Below are positions 1 through 9,081 of a stretch of DNA of 64,000 bases, piece after piece; position 1 is the first letter of the stretch; each line of letters begins with the position of its first letter. The translations under genes were made by a program, and so were the position numbers. The DNA comes from Aureococcus anophagefferens. Lineage: Eukaryota > Sar > Pelagophyceae > Pelagomonadales > Pelagomonadaceae. The notes under the pieces are model-generated. The model was not told the origin of the DNA and made no database searches. It saw nothing but the letters and a program-made list of their open reading frames with translations. Where the stretch lies: the NCBI RefSeq assembly GCF_000186865.1, contig NW_008705568.1:769513-833512 (forward strand), written 5' to 3'.

Positions 1-154
1 CACGTGCTTCGCGTCCCTCGCCGGCGCGCCGGCGCTGTCGCTGCCCTTTGGGGCGTCGCGCGCGGGGCTGCCCGTCGGCGTCCAGGTCGTCGCGCGGCCC
101 CTCGGCGACGCGACGGCGCTGCGCGTCGCGGCGGCCCTCGAGGGCGCCCGTTAG
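1..154 (+). CDS. Amidase-signature family enzyme, C-terminal end only
   Basis: The window opens inside a reading frame (codons from base 2, stop TAG at 152-154) encoding the last 50 residues of a protein. The segment has the look of the C-terminus of amidase-signature hydrolases: a G-x-P-A-L-S-L-P-F-G stretch, then L-P-V-G-V-Q-V-V-A-R-P and a final A-x-x-L-E helix. In that family (GatA, FAAH and relatives) this part packs beside the Ser-Ser-Lys catalytic core, which lies upstream of the window. Substrate cannot be judged. It converges on the DJ-1-like gene on the other strand, with only 9 bases between the stops. Family call is moderately firm; length and start are unknown. Confidence 0.7.
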   Translation, partial: TCFASLAGAPALSLPFGASRAGLPVGVQVVARPLGDATALRVAAALEGAR

Positions 155-163
155 CGCGCGCGC

Positions 164-862
164 CTAGAAGTTCATGGCCGCGACGACGGCCTGGGCGCAG
201 GCCGTCGCGCTCTGGGGGTTCTGGGCCGTGATGAGGTTGCCCGCGACGCAGACGTTGGACGTCCAGGGGTCCGCCTCCTTGAACGCGCCGCCCTTGGCCT
301 TGAACTCGTCCTCCATGAAGACGGAGTTGGCCTTGACCCAGTCCGTCGCGCCGGCCTGGGCCTCCTCCGTGTTCGTGAACGCGCAGACCTCGAGGCCGGC
401 GACGAGCGGCGTGCCGTCCGGCTTCGTCGGCTCGATGAGGCCCATGGGCCCGTGGCAGTCCGCCGCGACGACCTTGCCCGCCGCGTACATCTTCTCGACG
501 CAGGCCTTGAGCTCCGCGCCGGGCTCGCCGACGAAGTCGACGCAGCAGCCGTGGCCGCCGGCGAGGTAGAGGCAGTCGAAGTCGTCCGCCATCGACGCGA
601 CGAGCTTCGCCGTGTGGCCGAGCGCGCCGATGGCGTCGGCGTCGTGCATGAAGCGCTTCGCCTCGACGGTGAAGAAATCGCCCTTGCAGCTGCCCGCGTC
701 GATGGGCACGGCGCCGCCGGCGATGGACGCGAGCGTGACCTCGAGGCCCGCCTCCTTGAGGATGTAGTAGGGCTCGGCCAGCTCCGCGAGCCAGAGGCCC
801 GTGGGGTTCCCGCCCATGGACGAGGCCGACGTGGAGACGAGGAGGACCTTCTTGGCGGGCAT
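164..862 (-). CDS. DJ-1/PfpI family protein (Hsp31-like subgroup)
   Basis: The 232-residue protein from the ATG at 862 begins M-P-A-K-K-V-L-L-V-S-T-S and has the DJ-1/PfpI fold markers: a GNPTGLWLAEL stretch near residue 19, A-G-G-H-G-C-C-V-D-F in the middle and the nucleophile elbow A-A-D-C-H-G-P containing the expected catalytic Cys-His pair. Hsp31-like members act as glyoxalases or deglycases and holding chaperones for stressed cells; which of these applies here is inference. The frame stays open upstream to an ATG at 979, so a 39-residue N-terminal extension (possibly targeting) cannot be excluded, but the start at 862 matches the usual family length. It is divergent from the Tudor-like gene and convergent with the amidase end. 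Confidence 0.85.
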   Translation of the reverse strand: MPAKKVLLVSTSASSMGGNPTGLWLAELAEPYYILKEAGLEVTLASIAGGAVPIDAGSCKGDFFTVEAKRFMHDADAIGALGHTAKLVASMADDFDCLYLAGGHGCCVDFVGEPGAELKACVEKMYAAGKVVAADCHGPMGLIEPTKPDGTPLVAGLEVCAFTNTEEAQAGATDWVKANSVFMEDEFKAKGGAFKEADPWTSNVCVAGNLITAQNPQSATACAQAVVAAMNF

Positions 863-1090
863 GGTCGCTGCGGATCGTAGCGAGGCTTGTGGTGTGGAAG
901 TGGCTGCGGATTCGCGTAGACGGCGAAGCGGCTTGTGGTGGAAGGTCGCGCTGCCGCGAGCCTCGACAAACTGACTCATCGGCAATGTTGCATTGTTGCC
1001 TTTATACGCCCGTTCAACGACTGCCGGTTTGCTCTTAGAGGTGGCAGCCCTTCCGGACCTTCCGCGCGGCGCAGCACCCGTAGAGACCAA

Positions 1091-1693
1091 ATGGCAATCA
1101 ACAGGCGCCGGCGACGGCCGCTCGCGGAGCGCGCGCAGCCGAAATCGAAGGAAGCCTCGGCAACTCCCAAGAACAGCACGGCACCCTCGCGGCCATCGCC
1201 TCCGAGTCGCGGAGCCGCGCCCAGGCCATCGAAACCGCCCTCGCGGCCATCGCCTGCAAGTCGCGGAGCCGCGCCCAGGACATCGAAACCGCCCTCGCGG
1301 CCATCGCCTCCGAGTCGCGGAGCCGCGCCCAGGCCATCGAAACCGTCGCCGCCGACGACGCCGCGCGTCGACCGCCTCGTCGGCGAGTGCGTCCTGAAGA
1401 CCTTCGACGACGCCGACTACGTCGGCCGCGTCGTCGCGCTGCTTCCCCCGGACCCGGACGACCGCGACACGCGGCCGTGGTACCGCGTCGTCTACGAGGA
1501 CGGCGACGCCGAGGACCTCGACCTCGAGGACGTCGTCGCGGGCGTCGACGCGGCCCAGGCGCGGCGGCTGGCGTCGAAGAAGCGGGCCCGCGCCGACGGG
1601 AGAGACGAGCCGCGGCGGCGGCGGCGACCGGACGGCCGGCGGCGGTCCGTGGGCCTCCTGCGGCGCGCGCGCGCGGTCCTGTCTCTTATTTAG
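1091..1693 (+). CDS. Tudor-like domain protein with 18-residue repeats; gene model uncertain
   Basis: The clear part is the C-terminal half (about 1370-1545), which encodes a small beta-barrel segment with Y-V-G-R-V and W-Y-R-V-V-Y-E-D-G-D-x-E-D-L, typical of plant and algal Tudor/DIR17-like modules that bind chromatin or methylated tails. Upstream lie three exact 54-bp units. From the ATG at 1091 these read as an S-R-P-S-P-P-S-R-G-A-A repeat in the same frame as the Tudor part. However, a second frame gives L-A-A-I-A-S-E-S-R-S-R-A-Q with almost only G/C third positions, which is the normal coding signature in this window. The true protein may therefore use that frame, with a small unseen intron or an indel near 1350. 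The stop (1691-1693) overlaps the convergent MFS gene's stop region. Confidence 0.55.
   Translation: MAINRRRRRPLAERAQPKSKEASATPKNSTAPSRPSPPSRGAAPRPSKPPSRPSPASRGAAPRTSKPPSRPSPPSRGAAPRPSKPSPPTTPRVDRLVGECVLKTFDDADYVGRVVALLPPDPDDRDTRPWYRVVYEDGDAEDLDLEDVVAGVDAAQARRLASKKRARADGRDEPRRRRRPDGRRRSVGLLRRARAVLSLI
1184..1345 (+). repeat. Three tandem 54-bp units inside the Tudor-like gene
   Basis: Units start at 1184, 1238 and 1292 and differ by only a few bases. They code for an 18-residue repeat in every frame, so they expand without breaking translation. Confidence 0.9.
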
Positions 1694-3514
1694 TCACAAC
1701 CGTCGGCGGATTCTTCGACGGCCGCGCGCGGAGGTGGCTCTCGAGGAGCGCGGCGCAGAGCGCCGCGCCGACGTTGAGCACGATCACGACGTCGAAGGTC
1801 GCCGCGAGGCACGCGTAGGAGTCGAAGCACTTGCCGCCGTCCGTCGCGTGGGCCGCGACGTCGTCGGCGGCGAGCAGGGCGTAGAGCGCGGAGCTCGCGG
1901 CGGCGATCAGGAGCGAGTAGGACCCGTGGATCGCGCCGTAGTGCTCCGGCCCGAAGACGTCGCGCGTCGCGAGCGGCGCGAGCACCCAGGACGCGCCGAA
2001 GCCCGCGCCGACGAAGGCCGCCGCCGCCGTCGCGCCCGCGGACGAGCCGAGGCGCACGGCGCCCGCGAGCCCCGCGACGGCGAGCGCCATGAACGCGGCG
2101 TCGACGGCGAGGACGAAGGCGCACGTCGTCGGCGACCCCCGCTTCCGCGCGGCCTCGACGGCCCGCGCCGCGGCCCCGACGGCGAGCTTCGACAGCGTCG
2201 TCGCCGCCGCGAAGAGCGCGACGAGGCGCGTCGTCGCCGCCGGGTCGTCGTCGGCCTCGACGCTGTCGACGATCGCCGAGGCCTCGTCCAGGAGCGCGAG
2301 GCCCGAGCCGGCGACGATCGCAAAGGCCGCGCCCAGCAGCCAGTACTCCTTCGTCGCCGCGGCCTCGGACAGGCGGAGCGAGCGCGGCCGCTTCCGCTTC
2401 GGCGGCGCGGGCAGGCCGTCGTCGTCGCCCGCGATGAGCGCCTCGGCCTCCGCGTCCTCGGCGTCCGCGGGCGCGGCGGCGCCGTAGGCGACGTCGGGCG
2501 CCGCGCCGAGGACGCGGAGCGCCAGCGACACCGCCGCGAGGAAGCCGACGGCGGAGGCCGCGACGAGCGCCTGGGCAGGACAAGAGAGCGAAATTCCCAA
2601 CTTCAAAGGCTCCTATCTCGGCCGTTTTCCACTCGTTTCGGCTGATTTTTGGACGAGCGATCATCTCTCGGAGCGCTCTCGACGCGTGGATGCTTTCCCC
2701 GGAACGATCGCGCGCGGAACACTCGTGTTGAAGCGATCTTGAATCACCCTTGTCCTGCCCTGACGAGCGCCCAGTCCGCGGCCTCCGAGAACGCGCCCAG
2801 CGCGCCCGCCGCCGTGATCGCGGCGAAGACGACGACGCCGGCGCGCGCGTAGGCCGCCGCGTGCGGCCGCGGCGGCGCCTTCGCCGCCCGGTCCAGGGCC
2901 GCGGTGCCGAGCGCGCCCGCGGTGCCGCCGACGAGCGTCGCGAAGGCCAGGAAGCGCAGCGACGCCGCGTCGTCGTAGGCGAAGACGACGGCGAGCCAGG
3001 CGCCGAAGAAGCCGCTCGACAGGGAGAAGCAGGCGAGCAGCGCCGCGACGGCGGGCCCGCGGTCCGCGGCGCCGTGGTTGTTCGTGTTGCAGACGAGGCT
3101 CGCCGTGATCATGCACGAGCTCCCGAAGCCGACGCAGAAGAGCGCGACGCCGGCGCAGGCGGCGACGGCACTGCCGCCGCGCGCCGCCGCGTAGGTCGCG
3201 AGGAGCGACAGCGCGCCCCAGCCGCCGCCCGCGGCGAGCGCGCCACCGAGGAGCACGGGCTTGGGCCCCCACGCGTCGGCCGCGAGCCCCGGCAAGAAGG
3301 ACAGGAACGTGCCCACGTTCAGGCACGTGCCGCAGCGGGCGATGACCGTGGTCGAGAGGCCCAGGGACGCCCCGAGGGACGACGAGAGGACGGCCCAGGT
3401 GTAGATGGCGCCGGAGAGCGACATGACGAGCAGCCCCAACGCGAAGGGGGCCGCGGCGACGAGGTCGTAGGACCGGCCGGTCGCCGCCGTGCCCGTGAGC
3501 CAGGACGCGAGCAT
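1686..3514 (-). CDS. MFS transporter, nodulin-like type, one introner
   Basis: Two exons, 3514-2771 and 2570-1686, give a 542-residue multi-pass protein. The N-terminal part carries S-Y-D-L-V-A-A-A-P-F-A-L-G followed by alternating hydrophobic helices, and the pattern fits the nodulin-like branch of the major facilitator superfamily (twelve helices with a long charged central loop near residues 265-310, rich in D, E and K/R). These proteins move small solutes across organelle or plasma membranes; the substrate is unknown. The 200-bp intron 2571-2770 is an introner, and splicing joins G-x-F-S-E-A-A-D-W to A-L-V-A-A-S without loss. The start ATG at 3514 faces the plastid-protein gene across a 254-bp shared promoter. 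The stop overlaps the convergent Tudor-like gene by 8 bases. Confidence 0.8.
2571..2770 (+). mobile_element. Introner A1 (200-bp intron of the MFS gene)
   Basis: Family A element lying antisense to its host. The 8-bp duplication GCGCTCGT is perfect (minus strand; upstream copy 2770-2763, downstream copy from 2570). The upstream copy gives a GC donor and the element end gives the AG acceptor. The ends read GGGCAGGACAAG and its complement. Phase 0. Confidence 0.93.
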
Positions 3515-3768
3515 GGTCGCGCCTTCCGCGGACGGCGCCGCGGGAGCGCTTCAGCCGTGCGACAGCCTCGTCTCCTCTCCGGGCTCTTGCTGGCTTCCTC
3601 GGGTTCGGCAGCACCATTGCGGCAGCGCTGGCCTCCTCGACGGCAATCCCGAAGGATCGATTCTCGAAACTCAAGGCCTCTGGCGGCGGGCGCCGTCGGG
3701 CGGATTCGCTTATTGGGGTGCCTCCAAGCCACCGTCGGCATACGAATACCGTAAGGACCACTCCAGCA

Positions 3769-4791
3769 ATGGGACTCGTCCGACTCGTCGTCGTCGCCGC
3801 CGCAGCGTCGGCGTTCCAGCCCTTGCTGCCAACGCCGGCGCGGCTCGGAGCGCTGCGCGCGCTGCCGCCGCCGCCGCCGCCGCCGCCGCTCTCCGGCGGC
3901 GCCGAGGCCGCGGCGCAGCTGTCCAAGGGCGGCGCCGAGGCCGCGGCGCAGCTGTCCAAGGGCGGCGCCGAGGCCGCGGCGCGGCTGTCCACGAGCGCCG
4001 CGGAGGCGTCGTCGCAGCTCTCCTCCGCCGCCGCCGACGCCGGCTCGCAGCTCTCGTCGGCGCTCGACGCGTCCGGGTCGCAGCTCTCGGCGGCCGCCGG
4101 CGACGCGGCGGCGTCCGCCGCGGAGGCGACGGCCGCGCTCAACGCCGCCGCGGCGAGCGCCGCGGAGGCCGGCGCGGCGGCCGGCGCGGGCGCGTCCGCG
4201 GCCGTCGCCGACGCCGCGGCGGCCGCCGGCGCGGCGCTCATCACGGCCGCGGAGACCGCCGCCGCCGTCGGCACGGGCGAGGCCACGGCGGGCCTCGCGC
4301 TCGCCGTCGCCGTCGGCGCGCTCGCGACGAAGACGCAGGAGACGGCCACCGTCGCCGGGCTGCAGCGGGACCGCGACGACGTCCGCGAGGAGAGCGAGCA
4401 GCTCAAAGCCAAGCTCGAGGAGCTCGAGGACCGCTTCTTCCAGGCGGACCTTCAGTTCGAGCAGACGCAGGAGGCCATGCGCAAGGAGTTCGACACGTCC
4501 CTCAAGGTCAAGCTCGACACGCTCCGCGAGGAGCTCCGCCGCGAGAAGGACGCGGCCATCAAGGAGCTCAAGGCGGCCCAGGAGTCCCAGCTCGAGGAGC
4601 TCCGCGAGTTCTACACGAACCGCTACACGGAGAAGGTGTCGGAGATGCAGGCGCTCCTCGACGCCAAGGACGCGCGCATCCTCGAGCTCGAGGCGGAGCT
4701 CGGCAACCCGCTCGCGCTCTGGTGGAAGCAGGCCACGGGCCAGAAGGCGCCCTACGAGGCCGCGGGCCAAACCGGCGACGCCGCCGAGTAA
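3769..4791 (+). CDS. Plastid-targeted Ala-rich coiled-coil protein
   Basis: The 340-residue product starts with a signal peptide ending in A-A-A-S-A-F-Q-P, the ASAF junction used for import into complex plastids of stramenopiles. The next part is a Pro run, then three 11-residue G-G-A-E-A-A-A-Q-L-S-K repeats and a long Ala/Ser-rich stretch resembling apolipoprotein- or LEA-like amphipathic helices (residues about 40-180). A hydrophobic segment near 180-195 is followed by a strongly charged heptad coiled coil (about 200-320). Plastid location is well supported; a structural or membrane-surface role is inference. The ATG at 3769 is preferred because it begins the signal peptide. It converges on the 4-TM gene with a 5-base gap. 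No enzyme motif is visible. Confidence 0.75.
   Translation: MGLVRLVVVAAAASAFQPLLPTPARLGALRALPPPPPPPPLSGGAEAAAQLSKGGAEAAAQLSKGGAEAAARLSTSAAEASSQLSSAAADAGSQLSSALDASGSQLSAAAGDAAASAAEATAALNAAAASAAEAGAAAGAGASAAVADAAAAAGAALITAAETAAAVGTGEATAGLALAVAVGALATKTQETATVAGLQRDRDDVREESEQLKAKLEELEDRFFQADLQFEQTQEAMRKEFDTSLKVKLDTLREELRREKDAAIKELKAAQESQLEELREFYTNRYTEKVSEMQALLDAKDARILELEAELGNPLALWWKQATGQKAPYEAAGQTGDAAE
3895..3993 (+). repeat. Three tandem 33-bp units in the plastid coiled-coil gene
   Basis: Units at 3895, 3928 and 3961 encode the 11-residue G-G-A-E-A-A-A-Q-L-S-K repeat. The first two are identical at the DNA level, which suggests recent duplication. Confidence 0.9.
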
Positions 4792-4796
4792 GCGCC

Positions 4797-5243
4797 TTAT
4801 TTCGGGAAGAGGTGCGGGTACTTCAGGTAGAGCACGATGAGGACGACGCCCTCGCAGCAGCACAGGATGCCCGTCACGAGGCCCAGCGTGTGCGCCTGGA
4901 CGCCGAAGTTCAGGAAGCCGCAGAAGATGACGAAGAGCGCCTTGCCGATGGCGTTGTAGAGGAACCCGAAGTTGCGCTTCAGCTGCGCGACGACGGCGTC
5001 GCAGGGATAGACCTGGCTCGCCTCGAACGTGAACCACATGGCGCTGAACAGCAGCAGGTAGAGCGACACGACGTCCTGCGACAGCTGGTTGCCGTTGACC
5101 GCGCCCGACGACGCGAGGCTCGACGCGCCCGTCGCCGCCATCATGACGGACAGGCCCACGTTGACGACGCGCAGGAGGTGCGACAGGGCGCTGGGGCCCT
5201 CGCTCGGCGCGTCGTAGGCCTCGCCGCCCGGCTGGCCCAGCAT
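4797..5243 (-). CDS. Four-helix membrane protein, COPI-associated-like
   Basis: The 148-residue protein has four predicted membrane helices at about residues 22-45, 60-80, 92-115 and 118-140, with a short acidic/Gly N-terminus. The spacing and the G-K-A-L-F-V-I-F-C-G-F-L-N-F-G segment in helix 3 resemble the small COPI-associated membrane protein family, found in Golgi and endosomal membranes. The family call is tentative because it rests on topology and one motif. The ATG at 5243 gives the normal small size. No intron is needed. The stop is 5 bases from the convergent plastid gene's stop, and upstream it has a 299-bp spacer shared with nothing divergent. Confidence 0.55.
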   Translation of the reverse strand: MLGQPGGEAYDAPSEGPSALSHLLRVVNVGLSVMMAATGASSLASSGAVNGNQLSQDVVSLYLLLFSAMWFTFEASQVYPCDAVVAQLKRNFGFLYNAIGKALFVIFCGFLNFGVQAHTLGLVTGILCCCEGVVLIVLYLKYPHLFPK

Positions 5244-5542
5244 CGTCTCCGGCGTCGGCGCGGCGCGCGATTTCCGGCGTCGGCGCGGCGCGCGATCAGT
5301 GAAGGATCGATGCGAGCGCGCAGCGGTCGGAGGCGGTCGCGGTCTGCGACGACGCGGCGGTGGAGACGACGCGGCGCGGAGCCGGCGGCGGAGGCCGGCG
5401 GACTCCACCACAAAGCCTTGCCACTGGTCGGACAAATGGTGCGCCGCGCGCCGCGCGCGCCGCCGCTCCGAGTCCGACGCCGCGGCCGCTGCGCCGCGCT
5501 GGCAGTGGCGCCGGCTACTTGCACCGCTGTTACGCCGGCCCC
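5244..5542. other. 299-bp spacer upstream of the 4-TM gene
   Basis: No supported gene. It contains a 22-bp direct duplication (about 5252-5300, CGTCGGCGCGGCGCGCGAT twice) and is probably the promoter of the minus-strand 4-TM gene plus the 3' flank of the PhyH-like gene. Confidence 0.5.
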
Positions 5543-6715
5543 CTAGACGCGCACCTTCCAGGGCCGCTTGATGTCGTTCGTGGAGCGCATGGCCCGCTTG
5601 TCCGCGGCGGCGAGGTCCGCGGCGCCGAGCATGACGAAGACGCGCCCCCCCGTCTTCGCGGCGGCGGCCGCGGCGCCGCGGTGGTAGACGAAGGGGTCGT
5701 AGACCATGAGGCTCGCATCCGCCGCCGCGAGGAGGCGCGCCGCCCGCAGGTGGCGCTCCATGGCCGCGGCCTTGGGCGCGCGCTTCGTCGCGTAGCGGTT
5801 GTCCGCGACGTAGCGCGACAGCGCGGCCCCCTCCTCGACGAGGTGCGTGCCGGCGACGAACTCCGTGCCCAGCGGCGCGCCGTCGAGGCTGAGCGCGATC
5901 ACCGCGCCCTTGCGCGGGCCCATCTGGTGGTCGCGGTGGAGCTCCTGCGGCCCGCAGCGCGCGACGACGCGGATGTCCTGCACGCCCTGCACCTCGAGCG
6001 CGCCGCCGCCGACGTAGGCGCGCGCGAGCGCGCCGGCGCCGCTCGACGCGACGTAGGTCGCGACGGCCGCGCGCAGCGCCGCGTCCGACGCCTCGAGGTT
6101 CAACGCGCGCCGCGAGTTCTGCAGCGCGCTCGTGGGGCACGCGGCCTCTGCGCGCGCGACGGCGGCGCGGAGCGCGTCGGCGAGGGCCGCCGTCGCGCCG
6201 TCGCGCGCCAGCGCCACGTAGCCGCGGCGCCGCAGCGCCTCCGCGGCGCGCGCCGCGTCGGCGGTCGCTCCCGGCGGCGGCGGCGGCGCGGGCGACGGCG
6301 GCGGCGGGCCCATGCGGTCCATGGTCCGGCGCAGCAGCGCCTCGTCGACGCCGTCGGAAGCGGCCGTCGGCGGCGCCGCGTCGACGCCGCGCGTCGGCAG
6401 CGCCTCGTCGACGCCGTCGGAAGCGACCGTCGGCAACGTATCGTCGTCGTCGCGCGTCGGCAGCGCCTCGTCGACGCCGTCGTCGCGCGTCGGCAACGTA
6501 TCGTCGTCGTCGCGCGTCGGCGCCGCGTTTTCCAGGCTCGTCGACAGCGGCGCGGGCGCCGAGTTTGCAAGATCACAGCCGTCCGCGACGACGTCCTTCT
6601 CTGGCGTCGTCGCGTCGGCGCGCTTGGCACGCTTCGGCGCTGGCTCCGGCGCTGGCATCTCTGCGTTTTCCAGGTGCGTCGACAGCGCCGTGGGCGCCAA
6701 ACTAGGAGGATCCAT
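5543..6715 (-). CDS. Phytanoyl-CoA dioxygenase-like Fe(II)/2-oxoglutarate oxygenase
   Basis: The product (390 residues from the ATG at 6715) has two parts. Residues 1-150 are low-complexity, with a Lys/Arg patch K-R-A-K-R near residue 29 and imperfect repeats of T-R-D-D-D-D-T-L-P and D-G-V-D-E-A-L. Residues 150-390 form a PhyH-type jelly roll: R-R-R-G-Y-V-A-L at the start, E-L-H-R-D-H-Q with the iron-binding H-x-D pair, and Y-H-R-G carrying the distal His, followed by G-G-R-V-F. These ligands are intact, so it should be an active oxygenase, but substrate is unknown. The K-R-A-K-R patch could be a nuclear signal (inference). It diverges from the katanin-like gene across 91 bp. Confidence 0.75.
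   Translation of the reverse strand: MDPPSLAPTALSTHLENAEMPAPEPAPKRAKRADATTPEKDVVADGCDLANSAPAPLSTSLENAAPTRDDDDTLPTRDDGVDEALPTRDDDDTLPTVASDGVDEALPTRGVDAAPPTAASDGVDEALLRRTMDRMGPPPPSPAPPPPPGATADAARAAEALRRRGYVALARDGATAALADALRAAVARAEAACPTSALQNSRRALNLEASDAALRAAVATYVASSGAGALARAYVGGGALEVQGVQDIRVVARCGPQELHRDHQMGPRKGAVIALSLDGAPLGTEFVAGTHLVEEGAALSRYVADNRYATKRAPKAAAMERHLRAARLLAAADASLMVYDPFVYHRGAAAAAAKTGGRVFVMLGAADLAAADKRAMRSTNDIKRPWKVRV
6340..6535 (-). repeat. Imperfect coding repeats in the PhyH-like N-terminus
   Basis: Alternating short units containing GTCGGCAACGTATCGTCG and GCAGCGCCTCGTCGACGCC occur two to four times in variable order. They encode the T-R-D-D-D-D-T-L-P and D-G-V-D-E-A-L repeats. Confidence 0.7.
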
Positions 6716-6806
6716 GCCGCAGCTTGAATTCTTCAAATTGAACGAAAGTTGCAGCTCCAAATACGCTCCAAACTGCCAGGCGCCGGCAGCCCCGGCTCGG
6801 AGCGCC

Positions 6807-8810
6807 ATGTCGTCGACGCTCATGGCCATCAAGGCCGCGAGCAACGCCAAGGACGTCGTCGAGAAGCAGGACAGCGACCGGCACAAGGCGGTACGTCGAA
6901 CCCATCCCCACTTCGAAACATGACTGCCAGTTGCGCAGGCCCTCGTGCTGGCGCGCGAGTACCTGCGGGAGCACGGCTACACGAAGACGTCGGAGGCGCT
7001 GCGCGAGGAGGTGGGCAAGGGCCTCGAGCGCCTCGAGCTCGCGGACAACGTCGACCTCGGGAGCGTCGTCCGGGAATTCGAGGCGTACTACGCCATGCGC
7101 CTGGGAAAACCGCCGCGGCTCACGCGGCGCCGCGCGAACGACGAGAACGACCTGCCCGCGCCGCCGCGGCGCCGCAAGGGCGGGTCCACGGCGGCGAGCG
7201 CCCCGGCGCCCGCGTCCGCGAACGCGCAGCCCGCGAAGCCCCGGGCGGGAAAAGAGCGCGAAATTCCCCAACTTCTATCTCGGCCGTTTTCCGCTCGTTT
7301 TGGCTGATTTTTGGACGAGCGATCATCTCTCAGAACGGTCTCGAAGCGTGGATGTTTTTTTTCCGGGAAGATTGCGCGTAACACTCACGCTGAAGCGACG
7401 TTGCAGCCACTTGTTTCTCGCCCAGGCGAAGCCCCGGGAGGCGGGCGAGTCCGTCGCGCTCGGCGTGATCAAGTCGCGCCTCGGCGTCGCCGGCGGCGCC
7501 GAGCCGTCGAAGCCCGTCTGGCTCGGCGACAAGGGCGCGGGCGACCACGACGACGCCGGCTTCGGCGACGGCGTCGCGGGCACCAAGGTCGCGGTGCGTT
7601 CGCGCTTCGAGAGAGTCGCGCACGACGACAAGCCCGTGGAGCGCCTCTTAAAACCGCCGCCGGCCTTCGCCGGCGACGCGGAATTACAGGCCCTGGCGAA
7701 CAACATCTCGCGGGAGATCTACCGGCCCGCCGTCGGCGACGGCAAGGGCGACGAGTGGGGCGACGTCGTCGGCCTCGACGGGCCCAAGGCCCTGCTGCGG
7801 GAGGCCGTCGTCATGCCCGCGCGCTACCCCCAGCTCTTCCGGGGCATCACGGCGTCCTGGGGCGGCGTGCTGCTCTTCGGACCGCCGGGTACCGGAACGG
7901 CGTCGAAAAAAACAAACCTCTCTATCTCGGTCACATCGAAGTCGATTTGGCTGATTTTTGGACGAATCGATTGCTCTCATCGAGTTCTCGAAGCACGGTC
8001 GAAGCGTCCGGCGCACTCCGTTCAATTACGCGCACATTGAAGTCGGGTTGAAGATTTGAGTTCCACGCAGGCACCGGGAAGACGATGCTCGCGCGCGCCG
8101 TCGCCGCGCAGTGCGGCACGACCTTCTTCAACATCTCCGCGTCGTCCATCGTGTCCAAGTACCGCGGCGACTCGGAGAAGCTGGTGCGCGTGCTCTTCGA
8201 TTTGGCGCGGCATCACGCGCCGTCCACGATCTTCATCGACGAGATCGACAGCATCATGTCGCAGCGCGGCGGCGGCGGCGGCGGCGCGGAGCACGAGGGG
8301 TCGCGGCGCATGAAGACGGAGGTGCTCATCCAGATGGACGGGCTGGCCAAGACGGAGGGGTTGGTTTTTGTCCTCGCGGCGTCGAACCTGCCGTGGGAGC
8401 TCGACATGGCGCTGCTCCGGCGCCTCGAGAAGCGCGTGCTCGTGCCCCTGCCCGACGCGGCGGCGCGGAGGAACATGCTCCACAAGTGGCTCCAGGGCCG
8501 CGCCGCGCCGGACGCCGCGCTCGACGCGTACGCCGACGACGACGCGACGGCGGGCTACTCGGGGAGCGACCTCCACCTCCTCTGCAAGGAGGCGGCCATG
8601 CGGCCCGTGCGGCGCCTCGTCGTCCAGCTCGAGGACATGGAGGGCAAAAACGGCGGCGCGGCCGTGCCCGACGACCGGGTCGACGACCTCCTCGACGAGC
8701 ACCGCATCACGGACGCGGACTTCAAGGCCGCGCTCCGGTGCACGAACCCGTCGGCGAAGCTCTTCGCCGACAAGTACCGCGACTGGAACGCGAACTTCGG
8801 GAGCTCGTGA
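6807..8810 (+). CDS. KATNAL2: Katanin p60-like AAA ATPase with LisH domain (KATNAL2 type)
   Basis: Four exons (6807-6890, 6939-7232, 7426-7888, 8071-8810) give 526 residues. A LisH motif ([14 protein letters not shown]) lies near residues 30-55, followed by a basic, Ala-rich linker and one AAA module. It contains Walker A G-P-P-G-T-G-K-T (about 277-284), Walker B I-F-I-D-E-I-D, an intact arginine-finger region and the C-terminal helix K-Y-x-x-W ending F-G-S-S, usual for microtubule-severing ATPases. The LisH plus AAA order is that of katanin-like 2, linked to basal bodies and cilia. The first intron is an ordinary 48-bp GT-AG intron; the other two are introners, the second splitting Walker A. 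Coding length is divisible by three only with all three removed. Confidence 0.92.
7233..7425 (+). mobile_element. Introner A2 (193-bp intron of the katanin-like gene)
   Basis: Family A, sense. The perfect duplication GCGAAGCC at 7233-7240 repeats at 7426-7433. GC donor, AG acceptor from the element end, phase 0. The ends read GGGCGGGAAAAGAG and a diverged complement, so this is an older or variant copy. Confidence 0.92.
7889..8070 (+). mobile_element. Introner B1 (182-bp intron splitting Walker A)
   Basis: Family B, sense. The upstream duplication copy is GTACCGGA (7889-7896) and the coding copy GCACCGGG (8071-8078). The upstream copy has changed at two positions, one of which turns the GC donor into GT. 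Phase 1, inside the second Gly of G-P-P-G-T-G-K-T. Confidence 0.92.
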
Positions 8811-9081
8811 GGGGGCGTAACTGTATTTTTTGGGAGCGGGCGCCATGGGCGCGTGCGCGATGCGGCGGCCCGGCACAGCGTCACGCCGGGGACGCGGTCC
8901 CCGGGCCACGGCGGGCCAAAATCGCTGGCCGGGGGTGCGCAATCGGGCGACATACACGAGGTGGGCCGCTTGTTTGCGCGGCGTCGTCGGTACGCCGCTC
9001 CTCGCCTGCAAACAGTCGCCGTTGTACGGCGTTCGTGCGCGTCGGCCACCGCCGAGGCCGCGCGGCTAAAGCTAAACAACC

